Below are positions 42,863 to 49,455 of a stretch of 64,000 nucleotides of DNA, in pieces. The translations under genes were made by a program, and so were the position numbers. The stretch lies in contig NZ_FOET01000003.1 of NCBI RefSeq assembly GCF_900110735.1, positions 62,001 to 126,000 of the forward strand. The letters run 5' to 3'. The stretch is from Streptomyces radiopugnans. GTDB taxonomy: Bacteria > Actinomycetota > Actinomycetes > Streptomycetales > Streptomycetaceae. The notes below the pieces were generated by a model. It was not told the origin of the DNA and made no database searches. It saw nothing but the letters and a program-made list of their open reading frames with translations. How positions within the stretch are numbered: the first letter of the stretch is position 1; each line of letters opens with the position of its first letter.

Positions 42863-44325
42863 GACAGCCTCCCTCCCTCGGGGGAGGCGGCGACCGCGTC
42901 CGCCTCCTCGGCGGCGTCCCGCCCGGTCCGGGCCGCGGAGGTGCGCGCCAGGCCGAACCACGCCAGCGCGGCGCCGAGGAGGGCGGCCACCGCCGTGGCG
43001 ACGAACGCCCGGCCGAAGTCGTCCTGCCCGGGATCGGTCCCGAGCACCAGGACCAGGACGGCGATGCCGAGCGCACCGCTCATGTACTGGGCGGTCGTCA
43101 TCATCGCGCCCGCCACGCCCTGGTTGCGGTCCTCCACGTCGGCCGTGCCCGCGATGAACATCACCACGTACGTGACGCCGTGCGCGAAGCCGGTGACCAG
43201 CAGACCGGGCAGCAGGTGCGTCACATAGCCGTCCCCGCCCACCTGGACCGCGATCAGCAGCAGGCCGGCGGCGTCGGCGAGGAAGGCCAGGGTGAGGGTC
43301 AGCCGCACCCCCAGCGCGTCGACCAGACGCGCCGCCACCGAGTTCGCCACGGTGATGGCCACGGCCATCGGGAGGAACGCCAGCCCCGCGGAGAGCGGGC
43401 CGTAGCCGCGCAACTCCTGCAGCAGCAGCGTCACCACGAAGAACATGTTCCCGACGCTGGCCATGTAGAGCGCGGTCGAGCCGCAGCCCACCAGCAGGGA
43501 CCGGGTGCGCCGGATCGCCGGGTCCACCAGCGGCCGCCGGCTGGCCCGCTCCCGCACCACGAACACGGCCAGCAGGACGGCGGCCGTCCCGAGTCCGGCG
43601 AGCGTGCTCCAGTGGGACCAGCCCTGGCCGGACGCCTGGGTGAGCCCGAGGGCCGCGGTGAGGACCGTGCCGGTGCACAGCACCCCGTTGGGCACGTTGA
43701 GGGTGGTGCCGCGGCGGGGCACCGCCGTCGACTTCGGCAGCAGCCGGGGCGCGCCCAGGACGCACAGCACCGCGATGGGCAGGTTGATCAGGAAGACCCA
43801 GCGCCAGGAGACGGTGGTCAGCAGACCGCCCGCCATCACACCGGCCGCCAGGCCGGAGGCGCCGACGGTCCCCCAGACCGACAGCGCCCGGTTGCGCGCC
43901 GGACCCGCCTCGAACGAGGTGTTGATCAGGGCGATGACGGCCGGCTGGAGCATGGCCGCGGCGATGCCCTGGGCTCCGCGGGCGATCAGCAGGACGGCCG
44001 TGTCGGAGGCCAGCCCCCCGGCCAGCGAGGAGACGCCGAACAGCAGCATCGCGGCGACGTAGAGGTTCCGGGGGCCGAAGCGGTCCGACGCCCGTCCGCC
44101 GACGATGAGGAACCCGGCGAAGAAGACCGCGTAGCCGCTGACGACCCACTGGACCGAGCTCTCGGTCAGGCCGAACTCGTCGCCGACGCTGGGCAGCGCG
44201 ATGTAGACGATGGAGTAGTCGAGGGCGAGCAGGAACTGCGCCACGGCGAGGATCGCCAGTGCGGCGCGGGTGGCGCCGCGGGATGCCGCGGCGCCGGTGG
44301 TACCCGGTGAAGTCATGTGGATCAT
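42859..44325 (-). CDS. MFS drug:H+ antiporter (DHA2-like), 14 TM
   Basis: A 488-residue MFS exporter of the EmrB/QacA type. The first span (ALAILAVAQFLLALDYSIVY) is followed by LPSVGDEFGLTESSVQWVVS, then GGRASDRFGPRNLYVA (motif A) and LIARGAQGIAAAMLQPAVI, with 14 predicted spans. It very likely exports the cluster's product and gives self-protection. The ATG overlaps the phosphatase stop (ATGA). An internal Met three codons on is also possible. Confidence 0.9.
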   Translation of the reverse strand: MIHMTSPGTTGAAASRGATRAALAILAVAQFLLALDYSIVYIALPSVGDEFGLTESSVQWVVSGYAVFFAGFLIVGGRASDRFGPRNLYVAAMLLFGVSSLAGGLASDTAVLLIARGAQGIAAAMLQPAVIALINTSFEAGPARNRALSVWGTVGASGLAAGVMAGGLLTTVSWRWVFLINLPIAVLCVLGAPRLLPKSTAVPRRGTTLNVPNGVLCTGTVLTAALGLTQASGQGWSHWSTLAGLGTAAVLLAVFVVRERASRRPLVDPAIRRTRSLLVGCGSTALYMASVGNMFFVVTLLLQELRGYGPLSAGLAFLPMAVAITVANSVAARLVDALGVRLTLTLAFLADAAGLLLIAVQVGGDGYVTHLLPGLLVTGFAHGVTYVVMFIAGTADVEDRNQGVAGAMMTTAQYMSGALGIAVLVLVLGTDPGQDDFGRAFVATAVAALLGAALAWFGLARTSAARTGRDAAEEADAVAASPEGGRLS

Positions 44326-45026
44326 CCCTGGTCGGAGCCGAGTGGAAGGGGGGCGGGCGCGGTGGCGGCCGAGAGCGCCGCGCGCAGCTCGCCGACCGAG
44401 CCGGACACCGACAGCGCGCCGGCGTCCAGCAGTTCGCGGGGGGTGGCGACGCCGAACCCGACGCCGAGGGCCGCCATGCCCGCGCCGCGTGCCATGCGCA
44501 TGTCGTCCACCGCGTCGCCGACGACGAGGCAGTGTCCGGCGGCCACGCCCAGCTCGCCGCAGGCGAGCAGCGCGAGGTCCGGGGCGGGTTTGCCCCTGGG
44601 GGCCATGCCGTGGCACGAGAGGGTGTCGAACGAGTCCAGCAGCCCGGCGGCCTCCAGCAGTTCGACCGCGCTGCGCCGGATCTTGCTGGTGACGACGGCC
44701 AGCGGCAGGCCGCGCTCGCGCAGTTCGGCGAGCATCGGCGGCACCTCCGGGAAGACCAGGTCGGCCGCGGCCGGGATGACCGTCTCGGTGAACAGCCGCC
44801 GGGCGCGCTCCACGGCGTGCGCCACCTCCGCGTGCTCCTCGGGAAGCCCGAGGAGGGTGGCGAACGAGGCCGCCAGGGGGCGGCCGACCGTGGCGCGCAG
44901 CCGCTCCCGGTCCACCTCCCGGCCCGTCTCCCGCACCACCGCGTCCAGCACCTTCGTCATGCCGCCCGGAGTGTCCACCAGGGTGCCGTCGACGTCGAAG
45001 AGCACCGCTCGGTACGGGCCGCTCAC
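44322..45026 (-). CDS. HAD-superfamily phosphatase
   Basis: A 234-residue HAD hydrolase of the phosphoglycolate-phosphatase type. Motif I is LFDVDGTLVDTPGG, motif II is VVTSKIRR, motif III Lys is in GKPAPDLAL, and motif IV is LVVGDAVDDMRMARGAG. A helical cap sits between motifs I and II. The GTG start overlaps the psuG-type stop (GTGA). In C-nucleoside pathways a HAD enzyme removes the 5'-phosphate left by the PsuG-type step, so that is the natural role here. Confidence 0.87.
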   Translation of the reverse strand: MSGPYRAVLFDVDGTLVDTPGGMTKVLDAVVRETGREVDRERLRATVGRPLAASFATLLGLPEEHAEVAHAVERARRLFTETVIPAAADLVFPEVPPMLAELRERGLPLAVVTSKIRRSAVELLEAAGLLDSFDTLSCHGMAPRGKPAPDLALLACGELGVAAGHCLVVGDAVDDMRMARGAGMAALGVGFGVATPRELLDAGALSVSGSVGELRAALSAATAPAPLPLGSDQG

Positions 45027-45970
45027 GCGGCACCCACCGGCGCGCCGTGCCGGCTCATGGCGACGGCCACCTCGGCCGCGAGCGCGCTGGTGGACAGCAG
45101 CACGGAGCGGTTCGCCTCGGCGGTGCGGCCCTGGGTCGCGGCCGATACCGCGCTCAGGATGCGCGGTGTCATCGCCGGGCCGCTGACGCCCTCGCGCTCG
45201 GCCTCGGCCTGCTTCTCCCGGATCAGTGCGTAGATGTGCTCCGAGGGCAGCGCGTCCTGCTCGGCGATCGGGTGGGTGACGAGGAACCCGCCGCGGTTCC
45301 CGGCCTCCCAGTGCAGGCGGACGGAGGCCGCGAGCTCGTCCATGTCGTCCGTGCGGCGCGGGTTGGGCCGTCCGCTGGAGACGCAGTAGTAGGCGGGGAA
45401 GTCGTCGCAGCGGTAGCCGACCACCGGGACGCCCTGGGTCTCCAGGTACTCCAGCGTCAGCGCCGGGTCCAGCACGGTCTTCGCCCCCGCGCACACGGTG
45501 ACGACCCGGTGCCGGGTGAACTCGATCAGGTCCGCCGACACGTCGAAGCTGTGCTGGGCGCCGAAGTGCACCCCGCCGATGCCGGCGACCGCGAAGACCT
45601 CGATGCCCGCCCGGGCGGCGGCCACCAGTGCGGCGGAGACGGTCGTGCCTCCGGGTCCCTTGGAGGCGAGGACGGGGCCGATGTCCCGGGTGCTGACCTT
45701 GGGCAGGTCCGGCGTGGTGGCGAACCGCTCCACCATCGCGTCGGACATGCCGATCACGAACCGCCCGCCGAAGAGGCCGATCCGGGCGGGCACCGCGCCG
45801 CCCGCCCGGATGGCCTTGTGCATGTCGAGCGCGGTCTCCAGGTTCATCGGGTACGGCAGGCCGTGGGCCACGCCCGAGGACTCCATCGCGACCACCGGCA
45901 GTCCCGACGCCACCGCGTCGGCCACCTCGTCCGATATCGAGAACAGTTCGGTCCGGTCGTGTGCGGACAT
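45023..45970 (-). CDS. PsuG-type C-glycosidase forming a C-nucleotide
   Basis: A 315-residue homologue of pseudouridine-5'-phosphate glycosidase, which runs in the C-glycosidic bond-forming direction in C-nucleoside pathways. Seen: VAMESSGVAHGLPYP with Glu30, KVSTRDI with Lys91, VAGIGGVHFGAQHSFDVSAD with the metal-binding Asp143, and TVCAGAKTVLD with the ribose-binding Lys164. The VAMESSGVAHG segment differs from the housekeeping VALESTIVTHG. No PfkB-type pseudouridine kinase gene accompanies it, unlike in catabolic operons. Coupling to phosphatase and exporter genes supports a biosynthetic role. Confidence 0.9.
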   Translation of the reverse strand: MSAHDRTELFSISDEVADAVASGLPVVAMESSGVAHGLPYPMNLETALDMHKAIRAGGAVPARIGLFGGRFVIGMSDAMVERFATTPDLPKVSTRDIGPVLASKGPGGTTVSAALVAAARAGIEVFAVAGIGGVHFGAQHSFDVSADLIEFTRHRVVTVCAGAKTVLDPALTLEYLETQGVPVVGYRCDDFPAYYCVSSGRPNPRRTDDMDELAASVRLHWEAGNRGGFLVTHPIAEQDALPSEHIYALIREKQAEAEREGVSGPAMTPRILSAVSAATQGRTAEANRSVLLSTSALAAEVAVAMSRHGAPVGAA

Positions 45971-46043
45971 CGGTCCTTACCTCCTTGCTCCGGCCCGCCG
46001 TCGGGCCCTGGGATGGGAAGCGCTGGTGGCTGTTGCGGTGGGT

Positions 46044-46080
46044 GGCCGGTGCGCCCGGGGAGGGGTCGGGCGCACCGGCC
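46044..46080. terminator. Hairpin between the cupin and psuG-type genes
   Basis: A perfect 13-bp stem (46044-46056 with 46068-46080) with an 11-base GGGG-rich loop, in a 157-bp gap of the minus-strand cluster. It probably separates a carrier-cupin unit from the psuG-HAD-MFS-racemase unit. Confidence 0.6.
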
Positions 46081-46127
46081 GGCCTCACGACGCCCCCGTG
46101 CCTGCCGGGGGCGGGTCCGTCGCCGGA

Positions 46128-46502
46128 TCAGTAGTGGGAGTACTCGGCGGCGTCGAAGTTGTGCCGCTCGTCGCCCCGCAGCGGCGGGTTGAAGACGCTG
46201 ACCAGTTCCAGGTCCCGGTCGGGCGCGGCGATCAGGTAGTGCTTGTCGTGCTCGTCGAGCGCGTAGAGGGTTCCGGGCCCGATCTCGTGGACCGTGCCGT
46301 CCTCGGTGACCACCTGGCCGTGGCCGGCGATGCAGTAGCAGGCCTCCAGGTGCCTCCTGTAGTGCAGGGGCGACTTCGAGCCGGCCTTCACGACGGTGTG
46401 GGCCACCGTGAAGCCCATCCGGTCCTTCTCGACGAGGAACCGGTAGCTCAGACCGTTGCCCCAGTCGACGCCCTCGACCTCTTCTTTCCCGCGGACAATC
46501 AT
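46128..46502 (-). CDS. Ectoine-synthase-like cupin (candidate glutaminyl cyclase)
   Basis: A 124-residue cupin close to ectoine synthase EctC: MIVRGKEE start, GFTVAHTVVKAG, HYRRHLEACYCIAGHGQV, GTLYALDEHDKHYL and SVFNPPL, all at EctC-like positions. EctC closes an amidine ring by removing water from acetyl-diaminobutyrate, and can cyclise glutamine to a pyrroline amidine. No ectA, ectB or ectD genes are here, so ectoine is not the product. The neighbour is a carrier protein. I infer cyclisation of carrier-bound glutamine. A GAGGAGAAGAAGG site precedes the ATG. Confidence 0.85.
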   Translation of the reverse strand: MIVRGKEEVEGVDWGNGLSYRFLVEKDRMGFTVAHTVVKAGSKSPLHYRRHLEACYCIAGHGQVVTEDGTVHEIGPGTLYALDEHDKHYLIAAPDRDLELVSVFNPPLRGDERHNFDAAEYSHY

Positions 46503-46551
46503 CCTTCTTCTCCTCTTCATGGTTCCGGACGCGACGGACCGCCGCGCCGAG

Positions 46552-46800
46552 TCATCCGACGCGCGCACTCCGGACGAAATCCGCAATGGCTTCGACCGAG
46601 CTGAACTGATGCGGCGCGATATCGAGGTCGGCGACCGGAATCCCGTACTCGTCACCGACCCAGGTGATGAGGCGCAGCAGACCGAGGCTGTCCACCACTC
46701 CGTTCTCCAGCAGATCGAGATCGGAGGAGAGCTGGTCGGCGGGGACATCGGGGAGGAAATTGCTGATGACGAACCGCTTTATCTCACCTTCTGTGGACAC
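46552..46800 (-). CDS. Free-standing carrier protein (PCP/ACP)
   Basis: An 82-residue carrier protein with the phosphopantetheine site GVVDSLGLLRLI (Ser38). The four-helix layout and acidic helix II (WVGDEYGIPVADL) resemble the free PCPs that work with stand-alone adenylation enzymes and acyl-CoA-dehydrogenase-like oxidases. The start is GTG at 46800, preceded by GAGAGGAGAA. It is the first gene of the minus-strand set and is followed by the cupin after 49 bp. It should carry the aminoacyl thioester during cyclisation and oxidation. Confidence 0.9.
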   Translation of the reverse strand: MSTEGEIKRFVISNFLPDVPADQLSSDLDLLENGVVDSLGLLRLITWVGDEYGIPVADLDIAPHQFSSVEAIADFVRSARVG

Positions 46801-47204
46801 GGTTCTCCTCTCGTGGTTTTCGCGGAGCCGGGCGGGTGCCGTGGCCATGGGGGGCGGTTCATGGCCGATGCGGGAAGGAAACCCGCCGTTCAGTGAGGTG
46901 TGGCGAGCGCCGGCACCGGACGGTGCGGACGCGGGGCCGGGAGCGGGAAGAGGCGTCGCTCCGGGCGGGGGAAGCCGGGGAGGAGGGGATCCGGGAAGAA
47001 GTGCCGCCAAACTCCCGGGCGTTCGGGGCCCCGGGGCACAAGTGTGCCGTGGGAAAAGCGTGACACCTCGCCCGGGCGTCCGTCAACAACATTCCAAATC
47101 TTTTCCAGTTCAATTGTCTGGCGATTGTCCGGGCATGCGTGAGGAATCCGCGCCGGGAAACAACCCATGCCGGATCCGCTTTACGGGGTTTCATCCGAGC
47201 CGCC
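46801..47204 (-). promoter_or_regulatory. Upstream region of the carrier-protein gene
   Basis: A 404-bp gap with no convincing gene. The part from about 47080 to 47200 is low in GC, as a Streptomyces promoter often is. It contains GACAAT twice on the minus strand (47124-47129 and 47113-47118), exactly 11 bp apart, followed 8 bp downstream by AAAAGATTTGG, a possible -10 area. This is the layout of a SARP-binding promoter. The rest is GC-rich with no clear signal. Confidence 0.5.
47113..47129 (-). promoter_or_regulatory. Candidate SARP-binding direct repeat
   Basis: GACAATCGCCAGACAAT on the minus strand has two GACAAT hexamers with an 11-bp period. SARP activators bind such repeats on one face of the helix, usually 8 bp upstream of a -10 box. 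A SARP gene lies in the same cluster. Confidence 0.45.
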
Positions 47205-47420
47205 TCAGCGTTTTCCCTCCAGAATCTCCCGGATTTCCTCCAGGTCGTACTCCGCGCGTCCCGGGCGGCCGTAACGGGTCAGTTTTCCGCGGCTGGCCCA
47301 CTTGCGCACGGTGGCCCGGGACACGCCGGCCGCGAGCGCGGCCAGCTCCGTGGGCACCGTGCACTGCGGCCTCCCGGGCCGCCCGGATCTCCCGGGCGTC
47401 ACGGGTGTCACGGGCGTCAC
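47205..47420 (-). CDS. Small MerR/BldC-like helix-turn-helix protein
   Basis: A 71-residue DNA-binding protein. Its core PTELAALAAGVSRATVRKWA, followed by SRGKLTRYGRPGRAEYDLEE, is a winged HTH of the MerR/excisionase type (HTH_17), in size close to BldC. The GTG start overlaps the stop of the upstream zinc-ribbon gene (GTGA), which argues for two coupled genes and not a frameshift. Its first residues are VTPVTPVTP from a short DNA repeat. It probably acts with the upstream protein as a regulatory pair. Confidence 0.72.
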   Translation of the reverse strand: MTPVTPVTPGRSGRPGRPQCTVPTELAALAAGVSRATVRKWASRGKLTRYGRPGRAEYDLEEIREILEGKR

Positions 47421-48004
47421 GGCGCACTGCTCGCGGACACGGCGGCAGGCGGCCGCCCCAGCAGGAGCCAGTGCCGGGCCTGCCACATGTGCCCGGCCTC
47501 GCAGCGCACCTCGGGCCGGCGGCCGGCGGACGTCGCGCGCACCACCCGCCCGCAGCCGGGCACCGCACACGTCCCCACCTCGCGGTCCCGCGGGGCCGGC
47601 TCGCGGTCCAGGACCGCGCACAGCGCCGCGTTCAGCTCCGCCGTCTCCCCTGCGAAGTCGGCTCCGGCGGGGTGCCCGAGCAGCCAGTCCAGGTTCGCCT
47701 CCAGGAACCCCACCAGCGACGGCACCCGCGCGTCCGGGGGCGCCGGCACCGCCCGTTCGTCGGCGACCATCCCCGTCCAGGAGGTGAGGACGGCCAGTAC
47801 GTCCGACCGCACGGACACGGCCCGGTCGTCCAGGGCGATGCCGCGGTGCCGGTGGGTACGGCGCCGGCCGGCCACGCGCTCCGCCGGCGGGCGGGCGGCG
47901 GACGCCTGCGCGGCGATGCTCTCCTCGTACAGGTCCCGCAGGCGCAGCAGGTCACCTCGGACCGTGTCACGGCCGGCCGGTGCCCGGAACGGAGTGTTCG
48001 ACAT
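47417..48004 (-). CDS. Zinc-ribbon-like protein coupled to the HTH gene
   Basis: A 195-residue protein. The first half is helical (GDLLRLRDLYEESIAAQASA). The C-terminal part has a likely metal site, GTCAVPGCGRVV followed by VRCEAGHMW: C-x4-C ... C-x2-H, with WLLLGR after it. There is no signal peptide. Together with the coupled HTH gene this looks like a two-part regulator split over two genes. I do not recognise a named family. It lies between the carrier-protein operon and the ornithine-cyclodeaminase-like gene. Confidence 0.65.
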   Translation of the reverse strand: MSNTPFRAPAGRDTVRGDLLRLRDLYEESIAAQASAARPPAERVAGRRRTHRHRGIALDDRAVSVRSDVLAVLTSWTGMVADERAVPAPPDARVPSLVGFLEANLDWLLGHPAGADFAGETAELNAALCAVLDREPAPRDREVGTCAVPGCGRVVRATSAGRRPEVRCEAGHMWQARHWLLLGRPPAAVSASSAP

Positions 48005-48105
48005 ACGCGTGTCCTCACGACGGAACGGTTGGGGGGATGGGGCGCGGCCGTGGGACGCCTCCGCGCCCGGGTGGAACACACGGGAGGAGCGGGGTGCCGC
48101 GGCCG

Positions 48106-49014
48106 TCAGCCGGGCGAGAGGGCGCCGAGGCCGTGGCACAGCGCGGTCCGGTGGATCCGTTCCGCGAGCGCCACGTCCAGCCTCGTCCCCGGGGCCGCGC
48201 CGCTCAGGAGCTCCACCAGCAGGACGTGGTCGGCGCAGGCGCGGCCGGGGTGTTCGCCCGTGAAGACCTGCCGCAGGTCGGCCTCGACGCCGAGGCGGCC
48301 CCCCGCCGGAACGGGAACGCGCCCGGCCGCGGAGCCGGGGCGGCCGGGCCCGGACCCGGCCGCGTCCAGCAGGCCGAGATCATCGACGTAGACGGCGCTG
48401 ACACAGCCCGTCGTCTCCTCCCTCAGACTGCGGCCGGTGGCGTTGACCAGCACGGACCCCGGGGCCAGATGTCCCAGGCACGGCTCGCTCACCACCGGCT
48501 CGGTGACGACGACCAGGCTGGCGCCGAAGGTGGCCTCCTCCGGGCTCGCCGCGACGGTCAGCCCGATGCCCGTGGCCTCCAGGACGCCGGCGATCCCGCT
48601 GTCGACAGGCGAGGCGTGCGGGCCTCCCGGCGAGTGGACGGCGACATGGCTGACGTCCGGCACGCTGCGCGCGATCACCAGCAGCTGTATGCGCCCGGCG
48701 GCGCCCGAGCCGATCAGCGAGGCGGTGACCACCCCGGGGTCCAGGAGCTGGTTCGCCGCCAGCGCGGTCAGGGCCGCGACCCGGCAGGCGTACAGGCCCG
48801 ACGCCGGCAGCGCGCACAGGTCGCCGCCGGGGTCCCGTAACACCGCCGTGTCACCGCGCAGTTCCAGTAATCGCCCGCCGGGTCCGGCGTGCCGCCCGGG
48901 GCCGCCGTCCGGGTGCGCCAGCAGTTCCTCGGCGACCGTCTGCGCGGAGTCGAACTCGGAGACGAGGGCGCACAGGTCCTCCGTGTCCAACCTGAGAAAG
49001 CGGCTGTCCATCAT
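48106..49014 (-). CDS. Ornithine cyclodeaminase / mu-crystallin-family protein
   Basis: A 302-residue protein of the ornithine cyclodeaminase fold. The Rossmann loop is SLIGSGAAGRIQLLVI, preceded by YACRVAALTALAANQLL and followed by VTEPVVS and VNATGRSL. The N-terminal substrate part is short and divergent, lacking a clear NP...G.PT element. The gene has two TTA codons (residues 49 and 59), so translation should need the bldA tRNA. It could be an NAD-dependent amino-acid dehydrogenase or cyclodeaminase, or an imine reductase. No SbnA-like partner is nearby, so diaminopropionate synthesis is unlikely. The ATG at 49014 follows GAGGAGG. Confidence 0.75.
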   Translation of the reverse strand: MMDSRFLRLDTEDLCALVSEFDSAQTVAEELLAHPDGGPGRHAGPGGRLLELRGDTAVLRDPGGDLCALPASGLYACRVAALTALAANQLLDPGVVTASLIGSGAAGRIQLLVIARSVPDVSHVAVHSPGGPHASPVDSGIAGVLEATGIGLTVAASPEEATFGASLVVVTEPVVSEPCLGHLAPGSVLVNATGRSLREETTGCVSAVYVDDLGLLDAAGSGPGRPGSAAGRVPVPAGGRLGVEADLRQVFTGEHPGRACADHVLLVELLSGAAPGTRLDVALAERIHRTALCHGLGALSPG

Positions 49015-49202
49015 CGTGGCCTCCTCGCATCCGGAGATCGTGCACACGACAATGAGGAGCAGGGCTCCCGATGCTCTGTCGATCCGCTCCCGGTGCGCTG
49101 AGTGCCCGCCGGGAGCGAGGAGATGGCGATTCGATGGAATCCTGCGCTCCACTCTTCTCACCGAACCGCACCACCACCGACCGGCACCATGGAGGGAAAA
49201 AC

Positions 49203-49406
49203 ATGTCCGCCAGACGCCGTTTCACCGCCACGCTCCTCGTCGCGTTCGCGGCCGTCCTCGGGCCGACCGCAGCAGGAATGGCGTCCCAGGCAGGTCAGCA
49301 GACGGGCCCGCAGACGGCGGCGGCCGGGGGATCGGCGTACGGCTGCCCCTCGGACGCCCTGGGGAACCCGATCCCGGGCGACTGCACGGAGGACACCCAC
49401 TGGTGA
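49203..49406 (+). CDS. Small secreted Cys-containing peptide
   Basis: A 67-residue secreted peptide. A twin-Arg-free signal peptide (MSARRRFTATLLVAFAAVLG, ending at or near AGMASQA) is followed by a Gln/Thr/Ala linker and the C-terminal segment YGCPSDALGNPIPGDC, then TEDTHW. Its two Cys could form a 12-residue disulfide loop. A GGAGGG site precedes the ATG. It is the only plus-strand gene inside the cluster and is divergent from the ornithine-cyclodeaminase-like gene. Function unknown; signal peptide, bacteriocin-like peptide or surface protein are all open. Confidence 0.72.
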   Translation: MSARRRFTATLLVAFAAVLGPTAAGMASQAGQQTGPQTAAAGGSAYGCPSDALGNPIPGDCTEDTHW

Positions 49407-49409
49407 TCC

Positions 49410-49454
49410 CCGGGCCGGTGCGGGCACGCGCCGCGCGTGCCCGCACCGGCCCGG
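49410..49454. terminator. Bidirectional hairpin terminator
   Basis: A perfect 21-bp stem (49410-49430 with 49434-49454) with a CCG loop lies between the convergent secreted-peptide and SARP genes. Confidence 0.85.
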
Positions 49455-49455
49455 C

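Noticed and set aside
46128..46502. An ectoine osmolyte cluster
   Set aside because: Only an EctC-like gene is present; ectA, ectB and ectD are missing and the neighbours belong to a C-nucleoside pathway.
40440..46800. Pyrrole-2-carboxylate (proline) type A-PCP-oxidase system
   Set aside because: The gene trio is similar, but the EctC-like cupin, the PsuG homologue and the pocket code fit a glutamine-derived aminopyrrole better. I keep proline as a minor alternative.
47205..48004. Frameshifted single gene
   Set aside because: The GTGA overlap gives a proper coupled start and both parts have sensible lengths, so two genes are the simpler reading.
48106..49014. Diaminopropionate synthesis (SbnB-like)
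   Set aside because: No SbnA-like cysteine-synthase homologue is nearby and the substrate half is divergent.
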